Shown in pieces: positions 19,910-35,395 of a DNA stretch of 64,000 nt (position 1 is its first letter; each line of letters opens with the position of its first letter). Below the pieces are notes generated by a model. It was given only the letters and a program-made list of their open reading frames with translations. It was not told where the DNA came from and did not search any database. The position numbers were made by a program, and so were the translations under genes. This stretch comes from Methyloversatilis sp. XJ19-49. GTDB taxonomy: Bacteria > Pseudomonadota > Gammaproteobacteria > Burkholderiales > Rhodocyclaceae. The stretch is taken from positions 61,357 through 125,356 of the forward strand of contig NZ_JANINI010000013.1 in assembly GCF_024580145.1 (NCBI RefSeq), read 5' to 3'.

Positions 19910-20731
19910 ATGAGCGTCACCATCAAGACTGCGGAAGAGATCGAGAGCATGCGCGTCGCGTGCAAGCTGGCGTCAGAGGTGCTCGATTTCATCGAACCGC
20001 ACGTCCAGCCCGGCATCACGACGGAAGAACTTGACCGGTTGTGCCATGACTACATGGTGAATGAGCAGAAAACCATCCCGGCGCCGCTGAACTATGCACC
20101 GCCGGGCTACAGTCCGTTCCCGAAGTCGATCTGCACGTCGGTCAACCATGTCGTGTGCCACGGCGTTCCGGCACCGCGTGCGCTGAAGAAGGGTGACATC
20201 GTCAACCTGGACATCACGGTGATCAAGGACGGTTTCCACGGCGACACCAGCCGCATGTTCATGGTCGGCAACGAAGTCAGCAAGCAGGCCAGCCGGCTGT
20301 GCCAGATCACCTTCGAATGTCTGTGGCTCGGCATTTCCCGCGTCCGGCCGGGCGCGCGCCTGGGCGATATCGGTCACGTGATACAGCGGCATGCCGAAAC
20401 GAACGGCTTTTCGGTGGTGCGCGAATTCTGCGGTCACGGCATCGGTCGCAAGTTCCACGAAGATCCGCAGGTGCTCCACTACGGCAAGCCCGGCACCGGC
20501 ATGGAACTGCAGCCCGGCATGATCTTCACCATCGAGCCGATGGTGAATGCCGGCCGCGCCGCCGTGTCCGAGCTGGCGGATGGCTGGACCATCGTCACGC
20601 GCGACCGCACGCTGTCTGCGCAGTGGGAACATACGGTGGTCGTCACCGACGACGGTTACGAAGTGTTGACCGTGTCCGCCGGCTGCCCCCCCCCGCCGGC
20701 GCTGATCGGCGACGTCCGCGGAGCGGCCTGA
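19910..20731 (+). CDS. map: Methionine aminopeptidase, type I
   Basis: The 273-residue dinuclear metal peptidase removes the initiator methionine. Metal ligands are recognisable in DGFHGDTSRMF, in the GHGIGRKFHEDP segment, in TIEPMVN and in the final WEHTVVVTDDG. The C-terminus carries a short proline stretch encoded by nine consecutive C bases (20686-20694), so slippage there would only alter the last 16 or so residues. It is divergent from rpsB, the usual map-rpsB arrangement, and three bases separate it from glnD. Confidence 0.97.
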   Translation: MSVTIKTAEEIESMRVACKLASEVLDFIEPHVQPGITTEELDRLCHDYMVNEQKTIPAPLNYAPPGYSPFPKSICTSVNHVVCHGVPAPRALKKGDIVNLDITVIKDGFHGDTSRMFMVGNEVSKQASRLCQITFECLWLGISRVRPGARLGDIGHVIQRHAETNGFSVVREFCGHGIGRKFHEDPQVLHYGKPGTGMELQPGMIFTIEPMVNAGRAAVSELADGWTIVTRDRTLSAQWEHTVVVTDDGYEVLTVSAGCPPPPALIGDVRGAA

Positions 20732-20734
20732 CGG

Positions 20735-23317
20735 GTGGATGCTCCAGCCGGCACCGACGCGCTGCGCCTGCTGGCGGCCACGCTGCGTGCCGAGCTGTCG
20801 GCGGCTCAGCAGCGGCTGCGTGAAACGTTCGAACGTGACGGCAACAGCCAGCGGCTGCTGCGCGACCGCGCCCGCGCCGTCGATGCCGCCTTGCGCCAGC
20901 TCTGGGCGGCGGCCGGCATGCCGCGCACGGCGGCGCTGGTTGCCGTCGGTGGCTATGGCCGCGGCGAGCTGTATCCGGCATCGGACGTTGACCTCCTGTT
21001 CCTGACCCCGTCGCAGCTTTCGCCGGACACCGAATCACGGCTCGAGATGCTGGTCGGCCTGTTGTGGGACATCGGACTGGATATCGGGCACAGCGTCCGT
21101 TCGGTGGGCCAGTGCGTAGAAGAGGCATCGCGCGACATCACGGTCGAAACAACGCTGCTCGAAGCGCGCCTGCTGGCCGGCTCCCGCCGCATGTTCCGCG
21201 AACTCAGCCACGCGCTGGCGACCCAGCGAGATCCGGGCAGCTTTTTCAAGGCCAAGCGCCTGGAGCAGGACGAACGCCACCAGCGCTATCAGGAAACTCC
21301 CTACAGCCTGGAGCCGAACTGCAAGGAAAGTCCGGGCGGGCTGCGCGATCTGCAGGTGATCCAGTGGATCGCGCGCGCCAGCCAGTTCGGCTCGACCTGG
21401 GCAGAACTGGCTGCGCGCGGTCTGATCACGCCGACCGAATCGCGCCAGCTGCACCGGATCGAACGTTTCATGCGCGACACCCGTGTCCGGCTGCACCTGA
21501 TCGCACGCCGGCGCGAAGACCGGCTGATCTTCGACCACCAGGAAGCGCTGGCTGCGGCGTTCGGCATGCAGGCCACGCCGACCCGCCGCGCCTCCGAAGT
21601 GTTCATGCAGCGCTATTACCGCAGCGCGAAGATGATCACCCAGCTGAACACCATCCTGCTGCAGAACATATCCGCCGCGCTGTTTCCGTCCGACGACACC
21701 GTCGTGCAGCCGATCAACGCGCGCTTCCAGTCCAGCCGGGAACTGCTCGACGTGGTGTCGGAGGACGTGTTCGAGCACACGCCGAGCGCACTGCTCGAAT
21801 GTTTCACGCTGCTGCAGACGCACCGCGAGCTCAAGGGCATGACCGCGCGCACGCTGCGCGGATTGTGGCGGGCGCGCCGCCTGATCGATGCGAAGTTCCG
21901 GCGCGACCCGCAGAACCGCATGCTGTTCCTGTCGCTGTTCCAGCAGACCCGCGGCCTGGTGCATGAAATCCGCCGCATGAACCAGTACGGCATCCTCGGC
22001 CGCTATCTGCCGGCCTTTGGCCGCATCGTCGGCCAGATGCAGCACGACCTGTTTCATGTCTACACCGTCGACCAGCACATCCTGCAGGTGATGCGCAACG
22101 TGCGCCGTTTCACGATGGCCGAGCATGCGCATGAATATCCGCTGCTGTCGCGCCTGATCACCGCATTCGAACGCCGCTGGCTGCTCTACCTGTCGGCGCT
22201 GTTCCACGACATCGCGAAGGGCCGCGGCGGCGACCATTCGCAACTGGGCATGCGCGACGCACGCCTGTTCTGCATGCAGCACGGCATCGCTGCCGACGAC
22301 GCCGATCTGGTGGTGTTCCTGGTCGAGCACCATCTGTCGATGTCATCGGTCGCGCAGAAGCAGGATCTGTCCGATCCGGACACCATCCGCGCCTTCGCAG
22401 CGCTGGTGCGCACCGAACGCCGCCTGACGGCGCTGTACATCCTGACCCATGCCGACATCCGCGGCACCAGCCCCAAGGTGTGGAACGCCTGGCGCGGCAA
22501 ACTGCTGGAAGACCTCTACTTCTCGACCCTGCGCGTCCTTCAGGGCGAAAGTCCGGGCGCATCCGGCACGCCCGACCGGCAGGAGGAAGCACGCCACCTG
22601 CTGCGCTACTTCGGCCTGCGCGAAGGCATCGAAAACGAGTTCTGGGCCAGACTCGACACCGTTTACTTCATGCGGCACGAGGCGGACGAAATCGCCTGGC
22701 ACACGCGCATGCTCTACTTCCAGGCCAACGCCAGCACACCGGTCGTCAAGGCACGGCCCAACCAGGTTGGCGATGGCCTGCAGGTGATGGTCTATGCGCC
22801 CGACCAGCCCGATCTGTTCATGCGTCTGTGCGGTTTCTTCGGCCGGCTCGGCTACAGCATCGCCGATGCGAAGATCCACACCACGACCGACCGGCACGCG
22901 CTGGACAGCTTCATCCTGCTCGACCCGAACCGGCACCTGAATTCGCGCGACATGATTGCGCTGATCGAAACCGGGCTGGCCGAACGACTGCAGAACCAGA
23001 CGCTAGCAGAGCAACCGGTCACCGGCCGGCTGTCACGCGAGGTCAGGCACTTCCCGATCACGCCCGAAGTGCTGATCAAGCCGGACGAACGCAAGCAGCA
23101 CCACATCATGCACGTCACGGCTGCCGACCGGCCCGGCCTGCTCTATTCGGTCGCCCGGGTACTGGCCGCGCACCACATCAATCTGCATACCGCCAAGATC
23201 ACCACGCTCGGCGACCGGGTCGAAGACGTATTTCTCGTTTCCGGTGCCGAGCTGGAAAAAAGCACGACGCTGATCCGGCTCGAGCAGGAACTGCTGGGAG
23301 AACTGGCTATCCTCTAG
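20735..23317 (+). CDS. glnD: Bifunctional PII uridylyltransferase/uridylyl-removing enzyme
   Basis: The 860-residue nitrogen sensor uridylylates PII proteins when glutamine is low and deuridylylates them when it is high. The nucleotidyltransferase motif VGGYGRGELYPASDVDLLFL is at residues 71-90, the HD hydrolase motif ALFHDIAKGRGGDHS near 488, and two ACT domains end the protein (from about residue 690). The start is GTG at 20735. The ATG two bases further on is in another frame. All domains are intact. Confidence 0.96.
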   Translation: MDAPAGTDALRLLAATLRAELSAAQQRLRETFERDGNSQRLLRDRARAVDAALRQLWAAAGMPRTAALVAVGGYGRGELYPASDVDLLFLTPSQLSPDTESRLEMLVGLLWDIGLDIGHSVRSVGQCVEEASRDITVETTLLEARLLAGSRRMFRELSHALATQRDPGSFFKAKRLEQDERHQRYQETPYSLEPNCKESPGGLRDLQVIQWIARASQFGSTWAELAARGLITPTESRQLHRIERFMRDTRVRLHLIARRREDRLIFDHQEALAAAFGMQATPTRRASEVFMQRYYRSAKMITQLNTILLQNISAALFPSDDTVVQPINARFQSSRELLDVVSEDVFEHTPSALLECFTLLQTHRELKGMTARTLRGLWRARRLIDAKFRRDPQNRMLFLSLFQQTRGLVHEIRRMNQYGILGRYLPAFGRIVGQMQHDLFHVYTVDQHILQVMRNVRRFTMAEHAHEYPLLSRLITAFERRWLLYLSALFHDIAKGRGGDHSQLGMRDARLFCMQHGIAADDADLVVFLVEHHLSMSSVAQKQDLSDPDTIRAFAALVRTERRLTALYILTHADIRGTSPKVWNAWRGKLLEDLYFSTLRVLQGESPGASGTPDRQEEARHLLRYFGLREGIENEFWARLDTVYFMRHEADEIAWHTRMLYFQANASTPVVKARPNQVGDGLQVMVYAPDQPDLFMRLCGFFGRLGYSIADAKIHTTTDRHALDSFILLDPNRHLNSRDMIALIETGLAERLQNQTLAEQPVTGRLSREVRHFPITPEVLIKPDERKQHHIMHVTAADRPGLLYSVARVLAAHHINLHTAKITTLGDRVEDVFLVSGAELEKSTTLIRLEQELLGELAIL

Positions 23318-23455
23318 CATCGCCGATCCGCGTGGCGCGAATGGATGCCCTGCGCCACACATTCCATACCGAAATAGCCCCGGACACCCGACAAAGACAG
23401 CTCACAGGCGCTCGATCGCGCCCTGAAAACCTTGCGCACGAACCGGATCTGACCG

Positions 23456-26056
23456 TTGAGTTTCTCCACGTACAACCCACGTCGCCTGTCCCTGTTTGAC
23501 CGGAGCAAGCCGCTGGCGGTCGCCCTGATCGCGCTGCTGTCCGGACTGGCGCTCACCGCCTACATCGCCGATGTCGAAGCCGATCAGATGCTGCAGCGCC
23601 AGCGCGGTGAAGTCGCCGCCCAGGCAGGCGTCGTGCGGGCGCGGCTGGAGAGCGAAATAAACAGCGCCGCCCATCTGTCACTCGGCCTGGTCAGTTACGT
23701 CGCCGCCAACCCCGCCATCACGGCCGATGCCTTCAACCGGGTGAGTGAACGCATGCTCGCCTACGGACGCCACGTACGCAGCATTGCGCTGGCGCCCGAC
23801 AACGTGCTGCGCTTCGTCAATCCGCTCGCCGGCAACGAAGCAGCGCTCGGCCTGCGCTATCTGGACCATCCGGCGCAACGCGATGCCGTGCTCAAGATGA
23901 TGGAAAGCCGGCGTTTCGTGCTCGCCGGCCCGCTCGATCTGGTGCAGGGCGGCGTCGGCCTGATCAACCGCTTTCCGATCTATCTGCCTGCGGCGGATGG
24001 ACACCCGGAAAGGTACTGGGGACTGGCGTCCATCGTGCTGCGCTTCGACAGCCTGCTCAAGGCGAGCGGTCTGCTCGACTCCGACCCGAACATCCGCTAC
24101 GCCCTGCGCGGTCGTGACGGCATGGGCGCGGACGGCGAAGTCATCCATGGCGAATCGGGCGTCTTCGACCTCGACCCGGTGAAGGTCGATGTCGTGCTGC
24201 CGGACAACGCGCGCTGGCAACTGGCCGCGGTGCCGGTTGGCGGCTGGCGCGGCGCGTTGCAGGACACCCGCGTCATCAGCATATGGGTTGCCGGCAGCCT
24301 CGTCTCCGTTGCGATCGCGGGCCTGCTCGGTCTCGGGCAATTGCAGATCCGGCGCATCCGGCTGCGCGACGCCGATCTGTCGCTGGCCGCCAGCGTGATC
24401 CACAGTTCGAACGAAGCCATCGTGGTGACCGACGAAGGGGATCGCATCGTGTCGGTCAACCCGGCATTTTCAAAACTCACCGGCCAGACACGCGAAGCGG
24501 TGCTCGGCAAACTCGCATCAACCGTGGTGTCGACGCCCTACGATGCGTCGAGTCACGCGTCCTTCGTGCAAGGCATCGACGCCGGCGGCGACTGGTCAGG
24601 CGAACTGGACGACCGGCGCGCCGATGGCGAAACCTATCCGAAGCGACTCAGCATCTACCCGGTCGGCGAGCGGAGCAGCGACGTCCATTACGTGCACTCC
24701 TTCAGCGACATCAGCGAACGCAAAGCCGCCGAGCGCAAGATCCATCATCTGGCTCACCACGATGCGCTGACCGGGCTTCCGAACCGGCTCAGCCTGCAGG
24801 GCCGCATGGAACAGGCGATGGCCGAAGCGCGCCGGCACGGCACGCTGATCGCCGTGATGATGATAGACATGGACCACTTCAAGGACATCAACGACACGCT
24901 CGGTCATCATGTGGGCGATGCGCTGCTGGTCGATGTCGCGCAGCGCCTGCTCTGCTGTGTGCGCTTGAGCGATGTGGTGGCGAGACTGGGCGGCGACGAA
25001 TTCGTCGTGCTGGTGACCGACATGGCGTCGACACTTACCGCGGCCGCCGTCGCAGAGAAGATCGTCTCGGCGCTGTCGGCGCCGTATCAGGTCGAGGCCT
25101 ACCGGCTGCACTCGACGCCCAGCGTCGGCATCGGCGTGTTCCCGAATGACGGCACTTCGGTCGATACACTGCTGCGCAACGTGGATACCGCGATGTACCA
25201 CGCGAAGGCTGCAGGCCGGAACAACTACCAGTTCTTCGACCAGAGCATGTCAGCCAATGCCAGCGAGCGGCTGGCCCTGCAGGGCAGCCTGCACCACGCG
25301 ATCGAATCCCGTCAGTTCGTGCTGCACTACCAGCCGCAGATCGAAGTCGCCAGTGGCCGGCTGGTCGGCGTCGAGGCGCTCGTGCGCTGGCAGCACCCGG
25401 AGCGCGGTCTGGTACCGCCGAACAGTTTCATTCCGATCGCCGAAGAGAGCGACCTCATCATCAAGCTCGGCGAGTGGATCCTGCAGGAGGCCTGCTGGCA
25501 GTTGAGCCGCTGGAAGGATCAGGGCCTGATGCTGCGGGTATCGGTCAATCTGTCGGCGCGCCAGCTGCGCTCGAAGAACCTGCTGCACCAGGTCGAGGAC
25601 ACGCTGATCCGGCACGACCTGCGCCCGGGCGAGCTCGAACTCGAAATCACCGAAAGCGTGGCCATGGACAACCCGGACGCCACGCTGCGCATGCTCGGCC
25701 AGTTGCGCGAGCTGGGCGTCGAACTGGCGATCGACGATTTCGGAACCGGCTATTCATCGCTGAGCCATCTGAAACTGATGCCCCTGCAACGACTGAAGAT
25801 TGACCGCTCGTTCGTGAAGGACATCGAAAGCGATCCGGACGACGCGGCCATCTGCGCCGCGACGATCAGTCTGGCGCAGAACCTGGGGCTCAGCGTGGTG
25901 GCGGAAGGTGTGGAAACGGACGCCCAGCTCGCCTTCCTCGGCAATCTGGGCTGCGAATGCGTGCAGGGCTACCTGTTCAGCAAGCCGCTGCCGGCCGCCG
26001 AATTCGAAGCGTGGGCCACGCAGCGCGCGGCCGCTCAGTCGTCGCTGGCGTCCTGA
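23456..26056 (+). CDS. CHASE-PAS-GGDEF-EAL cyclic-di-GMP signalling protein
   Basis: The 866-residue inner-membrane protein has a membrane helix near residues 20-40, a periplasmic CHASE-like sensor (about 55-270, with [14 protein letters not shown]), a second helix near 278-298 and a PAS domain (about 305-425). The GGDEF domain (motif [10 protein letters not shown] near 511) and the EAL domain ([11 protein letters not shown] near 638) follow. Both catalytic motifs are intact, including the EAL loop [15 protein letters not shown], so synthesis and breakdown of c-di-GMP are both possible. The start is TTG, one codon after an in-frame TGA. It ends 22 bases inside the convergent def gene. The ligand is unknown. 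Confidence 0.9.
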   Translation: MSFSTYNPRRLSLFDRSKPLAVALIALLSGLALTAYIADVEADQMLQRQRGEVAAQAGVVRARLESEINSAAHLSLGLVSYVAANPAITADAFNRVSERMLAYGRHVRSIALAPDNVLRFVNPLAGNEAALGLRYLDHPAQRDAVLKMMESRRFVLAGPLDLVQGGVGLINRFPIYLPAADGHPERYWGLASIVLRFDSLLKASGLLDSDPNIRYALRGRDGMGADGEVIHGESGVFDLDPVKVDVVLPDNARWQLAAVPVGGWRGALQDTRVISIWVAGSLVSVAIAGLLGLGQLQIRRIRLRDADLSLAASVIHSSNEAIVVTDEGDRIVSVNPAFSKLTGQTREAVLGKLASTVVSTPYDASSHASFVQGIDAGGDWSGELDDRRADGETYPKRLSIYPVGERSSDVHYVHSFSDISERKAAERKIHHLAHHDALTGLPNRLSLQGRMEQAMAEARRHGTLIAVMMIDMDHFKDINDTLGHHVGDALLVDVAQRLLCCVRLSDVVARLGGDEFVVLVTDMASTLTAAAVAEKIVSALSAPYQVEAYRLHSTPSVGIGVFPNDGTSVDTLLRNVDTAMYHAKAAGRNNYQFFDQSMSANASERLALQGSLHHAIESRQFVLHYQPQIEVASGRLVGVEALVRWQHPERGLVPPNSFIPIAEESDLIIKLGEWILQEACWQLSRWKDQGLMLRVSVNLSARQLRSKNLLHQVEDTLIRHDLRPGELELEITESVAMDNPDATLRMLGQLRELGVELAIDDFGTGYSSLSHLKLMPLQRLKIDRSFVKDIESDPDDAAICAATISLAQNLGLSVVAEGVETDAQLAFLGNLGCECVQGYLFSKPLPAAEFEAWATQRAAAQSSLAS

Positions 26057-26565
26057 TCGGGGAACAGCACTTCGGTGTAGCCGAATCGGCTGAAGTCACG
26101 CACCCGCATCGGGTACAGCACGCCATCGAGATGGTCGCACTCATGCTGCACCACGCGGGCGTGAAAGCCATCGACCTCGCGCTCGATCGGCGTGCCCTGC
26201 GGATCGAAGCCGCTGTAGTGCAGCCGGGCATGGCGCGCCACGACGCCGCGCAGGCCGGGTACCGACAGGCAGCCTTCCCAGCCCTCTTCCATCTCCTTGC
26301 CGAGCGGTGTCAGCACCGGATTGACCAGCACGGTGAACGGCACGACCGGTGCCTCGGGATAGCGCACCGACGGCGAGCCGCCGAACACCACGACCCGCAG
26401 ATCCACGCCGATCTGCGGCGCTGCAAGTCCGGCACCATCAGCAGCCTGCATGGTGTCGATCAGGTCCTGCACCAGCGCATCGAGTTCGGCGCAGCTGAAG
26501 CGCCTGACCGGCTGCGCCACACGCAGCAGTCGCGGGTCACCCATGCGCAGGATGTCGCGGATCAT
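26035..26565 (-). CDS. def: Peptide deformylase
   Basis: The 176-residue metalloprotease removes the formyl group from nascent proteins. The three family motifs are [18 protein letters not shown] (Cys metal ligand) and the HEXXH site as [10 protein letters not shown] start at the ATG 26563-26565, which overlaps the preceding phosphorylase gene by four bases. Seven more codons are open upstream. It is not in the usual def-fmt pairing, so a second copy elsewhere is likely. Confidence 0.93.
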   Translation of the reverse strand: MIRDILRMGDPRLLRVAQPVRRFSCAELDALVQDLIDTMQAADGAGLAAPQIGVDLRVVVFGGSPSVRYPEAPVVPFTVLVNPVLTPLGKEMEEGWEGCLSVPGLRGVVARHARLHYSGFDPQGTPIEREVDGFHARVVQHECDHLDGVLYPMRVRDFSRFGYTEVLFPDQDASDD

Positions 26566-27311
26566 GCGCACTCCCCGTTCGCGCACAGGGCTTCGAGCAC
26601 GCGACGAACGCGCGTCATCGCCTCCTGCAGCATGTCCTCGATGGCCGACATTTCGATACCGTGCAGCGAATCGCCTCGACCCGCCGCATGATTCACCACG
26701 ACGTTGATCGCTGCATAGGCCAGACCCGCCTCGCGCGCCAGCACTGTCTCAGGCATGCCGGTCATGCCGACGACGTGCGCACCGTCGCCCTCCAGCCGGT
26801 TGATTTCCGCAGCCGTCTCCAGGCGCGGTCCCTGGGTCGCGGCATAGACTGCGCCATCGACCACCTGCTCGCCGGCCCGCGCCGCGGCATCCAGCAGAGC
26901 CCTGCGCAGGGCGGCGTCGTAGGGCTCGGTGAAATCGATGTGCTTCACCTGGCCGTCGTGGCCATCGAAGAAGGTGCTGTGACGGCCCCAGGTGTAGTCG
27001 ATGATCTGATCCGGTACGACCAGCGTGCCCGGCCCGAGGTCGGCCCGGATGCCGCCGACCGAGGCGACCGATACGATGCGCGCCACGCCGACGCTGCGTA
27101 GCGCCGAAATGTTCGCGCGGTAATTCACGCGGTGCGGCGCAATGGTGTGGCCGTACCCGTGGCGCGCGATGAATACCAGATCGCGCCCGGCGAGCCGGCC
27201 GAAGGTCAGCGGGCCGGACGGCTCACCATAGGGCGTACGCACCACTTCGCGACGTGTGACGTCAAGATTGGCCAGCTGCGTCAGACCGCTGCCGCCGATG
27301 ATCGCCAGCAT
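26562..27311 (-). CDS. mtnP: S-methyl-5'-thioinosine phosphorylase
   Basis: The 249-residue purine nucleoside phosphorylase belongs to the MTAP/PNP class. Sequence features such as [49 protein letters not shown] and VGMTGMPE closely follow the Pseudomonas methylthioinosine phosphorylase rather than human-type MTAP. The product would then be hypoxanthine plus 5-methylthioribose-1-phosphate, salvaging the sulphur compound left by polyamine synthesis. Substrate choice between inosine and adenosine forms is inferred from similarity. It is co-translated with def. Confidence 0.85.
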   Translation of the reverse strand: MLAIIGGSGLTQLANLDVTRREVVRTPYGEPSGPLTFGRLAGRDLVFIARHGYGHTIAPHRVNYRANISALRSVGVARIVSVASVGGIRADLGPGTLVVPDQIIDYTWGRHSTFFDGHDGQVKHIDFTEPYDAALRRALLDAAARAGEQVVDGAVYAATQGPRLETAAEINRLEGDGAHVVGMTGMPETVLAREAGLAYAAINVVVNHAAGRGDSLHGIEMSAIEDMLQEAMTRVRRVLEALCANGECA

Positions 27312-27395
27312 GAATGCACTCCTTTGTCCCGGGCTGCGCAGTCTATCAGGCGAAAAAGTCCGGCTCGCTCCGGCGCGGGTACCGGCCGAAGGGCC

Positions 27396-28097
27396 GCGGG
27401 AGCGCCGTCCCCGTCGCGATCAGTACAGCGACGGTCGCCGTGCAAGGTGCGCATCGCGGCGGGGCCGCCGCTCCCACAAAACCTGTGCTGCTCCCACCAG
27501 GGCGACACGCCCACAACGGGTGTTCCCGCGCGGGTGCCGGTCGAAGGGCTGTGGGAGCGACGTCCTCGTCGCGATCGATGCGGCGACGGTCGCCTTGCAA
27601 AGTGCGCATCGCGGCGGGGCCGCCGCTCCCACAAAACCTGTGCTGCTTCCACCGGGGCGGCACGCCCACAACGGGTGTTCCCGCGCGGGTGCCGGTCGAA
27701 GGGCAGTGGGAGCGACGTCCTCGTCGCGATCAGTACAGCGACAGTCGCCTTGCAAAGTGCGCATCGCGGCGGGGCCGCCGCTCCCACAAAACCTGTGCTG
27801 CTCCCACCAGGGCGGCACGCCCACAACGGGTGTTCCCGCGCAAGTGCCGGCCGAAGGGCTGTGGGAGCGACGTCCTCGTCGCGATCGATGCGGCGACGGT
27901 CGCCGTGCAAAGTGCGCATCGCGGCGGGGCCGCCGCTCCCACAAAACCTGTGCTGCTCCCACCAGGGCGACACGCCCACAACGGGTGTTCCCGCGCGGGT
28001 GCCGGTCGAAGGGCTGTGGGAGCGACGTCCTCGTCGCGATCGATGCGGCGACGGTCGCCGTGCAAAGTGCGCATCGCGGCGGGGCCGCCGCTCCCAC
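27396..28097. repeat. Tandem array of 155-bp units, each with one 82-bp REP doublet (REPIN-like)
   Basis: Five copies of an 82-bp element start at 27396 (degenerate), 27551, 27706, 27861 and 28016, exactly 155 bases apart, separated by near-identical 73-base spacers. Each element begins GTGGGAGCG and ends CGCCGCTCCCAC, so its two ends are inverted REP-type sequences that could fold into one long hairpin. The copies differ at only a few positions. The array fills the space between the divergent mtnP and typA genes. Several long open frames cross it on both strands, but they are products of the repeat and not genes. Confidence 0.9.
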
Positions 28098-28178
28098 CGG
28101 GGCGCTGCTCACACAAGGCCTGCTGCGACACAGGGCTGGCTACACGCTGCGCGGAACACTGTTTCGGCTTGCGCTCTG

Positions 28179-28187
28179 TGCTATCCT
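28179..28187 (+). promoter_or_regulatory. Extended -10 element for typA
   Basis: TGC-TATCCT lies 34-42 bases before the typA ATG and just downstream of the repeat array. The -35 region is poor, which fits an extended -10 promoter. There is no clear Shine-Dalgarno before the ATG. Confidence 0.45.
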
Positions 28188-28220
28188 TGCGTGTTTTTCT
28201 TATTGCGCTGCACCATTCCT

Positions 28221-30035
<1,815 letters not shown>

Positions 30036-30053
30036 TCTTCCGGGCCTCGCCAG

Positions 30054-30083
30054 AAAAAAGGAGCGCTCCGGCGCTCCTTTTTT
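30054..30083. terminator. Bidirectional intrinsic terminator
   Basis: AAAAAAGGAGCGC-TCCG-GCGCTCCTTTTTT forms a perfect hairpin with A and T runs on both sides. It serves both typA from the left and the convergent exonuclease gene from the right. Confidence 0.92.
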
Positions 30084-30110
30084 CATGCGTCAGCCGCGCT
30101 GCGCGCGCAG

Positions 30111-30629
30111 TCACTGCGGATCGCTGCACACCGGGTTCTTTTCGGCACACAGCCGCGCATAGGCCGCCTGCAGCACCCGCGCGTCATTGCTGGCGCGGTG
30201 CCGGGTGGTATGCAGTTCTTCGCTGACTTCCTTCTTCACCTCGTGCCAGCGCGCCGCCTGCGCCTCGCTCAGCAGCTCCCGCAGGCTGCGCAGGTGAAAG
30301 CGCGGCACGCGGTCCACCTCGTCGTACAGACGGGACAGCCAGGCGTAGTCGTTGCCCCAGGCGTCGCTGTAGACGTCCTGGCCGCGCAGCGCCTCGTCGA
30401 GACGGCACACGACATCTTCGATCGGCAGGCCGTGCTGCATCAGCACCTCGCGCGTGATGTGGTGCACCGCTTCGGCGCTCTGGTCCCAATGCCGCCAGCC
30501 TTCCGGTGGGCGAACCAGGCAGCAGAGGGTGCGGCCATCGGGCAGGATGCAGCCGACCTCGATCGGGTAGCTGCCGGCGCCGAAACCGGACGCTTCGACG
30601 TCAAGAAACACCGGCAGCGCTTCGGCCAT
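30111..30629 (-). CDS. DnaQ-like 3'-5' exonuclease
   Basis: The 172-residue single-domain protein has DEDDh exonuclease character. Exo I is seen in VFLDVEASGFGAGSYPIEVG (Asp and Glu), a middle aspartate lies in the SDAWGND stretch, and Exo III is HRASNDARVLQAAY (His and Asp). It lacks the domains of DNA polymerase III epsilon or ExoX fusions. The substrate is unknown; it may act in repair or RNA trimming. It follows hpt with a three-base gap, so it is probably co-transcribed with it. Confidence 0.8.
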   Translation of the reverse strand: MAEALPVFLDVEASGFGAGSYPIEVGCILPDGRTLCCLVRPPEGWRHWDQSAEAVHHITREVLMQHGLPIEDVVCRLDEALRGQDVYSDAWGNDYAWLSRLYDEVDRVPRFHLRSLRELLSEAQAARWHEVKKEVSEELHTTRHRASNDARVLQAAYARLCAEKNPVCSDPQ

Positions 30630-30632
30630 CGC

Positions 30633-31178
30633 CTACTCCCTGAGTGCGTAAATGGCCGGGAGGTTGCGCCAGGCACCGCGCACGTCCATGCCGTATCCGA
30701 AAACGTAGCGGTCCGGCAATTCGAGTCCGGTGAAGTCGGCCTTGATCGGCTTGGAACGCCCGATCATTTTGTCGGAAAACACGGCGGTCAGACAGCGTTG
30801 CGCACCCGCGTCGAGCAGGTGGCGGCGAATCGCCGCCAGCGTGATGCCCTCGTCGAGGATGTCGTCCAGTACCAGCACCGTGCGCCCTGCGACCGGGATG
30901 CGCGGCTCGCTGATCCAGCGCAGCGCACCGCCCTGCGTGTCGTCGCCGTAGCGCGTGACGTGCAGGTAATCGAAATCGAGCGGAAAGGCGAGCTGGGGCA
31001 GCAGATTGCCGGTGAACACCACGGCGCCGCCCATGACAGACAGCAACAGCGGGTAGCTGTCGCCCAGCGCGGCGGTGATTTCATGCGCCAGCCGGGCAAC
31101 CGTGGCGTCGACCTGCGCTGCGTCGCAGATCAGTTCGGCGCCGTCGAGCAGCGCCTGTGCATCGGCGAGACGGCTCAC
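30633..31178 (-). CDS. hpt: Hypoxanthine(-guanine) phosphoribosyltransferase
   Basis: The 181-residue purine salvage enzyme converts hypoxanthine or guanine to IMP or GMP. The PRPP-binding signature [14 protein letters not shown] and the [13 protein letters not shown] loop are intact. The start is GTG at 31176-31178, overlapping the galU stop. Hypoxanthine made by the methylthioinosine phosphorylase encoded 3.3 kb to the left would be a natural substrate, although the two genes are not in one operon. Confidence 0.93.
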   Translation of the reverse strand: MSRLADAQALLDGAELICDAAQVDATVARLAHEITAALGDSYPLLLSVMGGAVVFTGNLLPQLAFPLDFDYLHVTRYGDDTQGGALRWISEPRIPVAGRTVLVLDDILDEGITLAAIRRHLLDAGAQRCLTAVFSDKMIGRSKPIKADFTGLELPDRYVFGYGMDVRGAWRNLPAIYALRE

Positions 31179-32059
31179 GCAGCGTCGGCGGCTGCGGCGT
31201 GCTGCGCGTCCAGCCAGGCCGAGAACGCGGCACCGACTTCCGGATGCTTGCGCGCCAGTTCGACCGTGGCCTGAAGATAACCCAGCTTGGAGCCGCAGTC
31301 GTAACGCGTGCCCTTGAACGGATAGGCCAGCACGGCTTCCTCGCCCAGCAGCGCGGCAATCGCGTCGGTCAGCTGCAGCTCGCCGCCGGCACCGGGCGTC
31401 AGGGCGCGCAGGTGATCGAAAATGCTCGGTGTCAGGATGTAGCGGCCGACCACCGCCAGCGTCGACGGCGCCACTTCGGGCTGCGGCTTCTCGACGATGC
31501 CGGTCACGCCATACAGCCCGCCGACGTCGGCGTCCGTGCTGACGATGCCGTAGCTCGCCGTCTGGCTGCGCGGCACCTGCTGCACGCCGAGGATGGAGCG
31601 GCCGAAGCGGTCGAAAATGTCGGTCATCTGCTTCAGGATCGGCGGCTCGCCATCGATCAGGTCGTCGGCCAGCAGCACGGCAAACGGCTCGTCATTCACC
31701 ACCGGCGCGGCGCACAGCACCGCATGGCCCAGACCGAGCGGTTCCGACTGGCGGATGTAGATGCAATTGACGTGCTTGGGCACCGTGTTGCACAGCGCCA
31801 GCAGTGCGGTCTTCTGCTTCATTTCGAGCTCGTGTTCCAGCTCGTAGGCCTTGTCGAAGTGATCGGCGATCGAACGCTTGGTGCGGCCGGTGATGAAGAT
31901 GAGGTCGGTGCAGCCTGCGGCAACCGCCTCTTCCACCGCGTACTGGATCAGCGGCTTGTCGACCACCGGCAGCATTTCCTTCGGATTCGCCTTGGTGGCG
32001 GGCAGGAAACGGCTGCCGAGGCCAGCCACCGGAAATACGGCTTTACGCACTGATTTCAT
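31175..32059 (-). CDS. galU: UTP-glucose-1-phosphate uridylyltransferase
   Basis: The 294-residue enzyme makes UDP-glucose for exopolysaccharide, LPS core and trehalose synthesis. It has the N-terminal nucleotide site [20 protein letters not shown] and the motifs [15 protein letters not shown] and [11 protein letters not shown]. The length is standard. It begins five bases before ligA ends and overlaps hpt by four bases, forming a leftward unit. Confidence 0.96.
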   Translation of the reverse strand: MKSVRKAVFPVAGLGSRFLPATKANPKEMLPVVDKPLIQYAVEEAVAAGCTDLIFITGRTKRSIADHFDKAYELEHELEMKQKTALLALCNTVPKHVNCIYIRQSEPLGLGHAVLCAAPVVNDEPFAVLLADDLIDGEPPILKQMTDIFDRFGRSILGVQQVPRSQTASYGIVSTDADVGGLYGVTGIVEKPQPEVAPSTLAVVGRYILTPSIFDHLRALTPGAGGELQLTDAIAALLGEEAVLAYPFKGTRYDCGSKLGYLQATVELARKHPEVGAAFSAWLDAQHAAAADAA

Positions 32060-32063
32060 CTAC

Positions 32064-35371
<3,308 letters not shown>

Positions 35372-35395
35372 TGATGACCTTCCTCTTTATGTTTT

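Noticed and set aside
27396..28097. CRISPR array
   Set aside because: Regular spacing is present, but the spacers are nearly identical, the repeat is 82 bases with REP-type inverted ends, and no cas genes are near.
27132..28220. Long open frame in front of typA that would add 363 residues
   Set aside because: It consists of an antisense piece of mtnP and the translated 155-bp repeat. TypA homologues begin at the MSRSIRNIAI Met at 28221.
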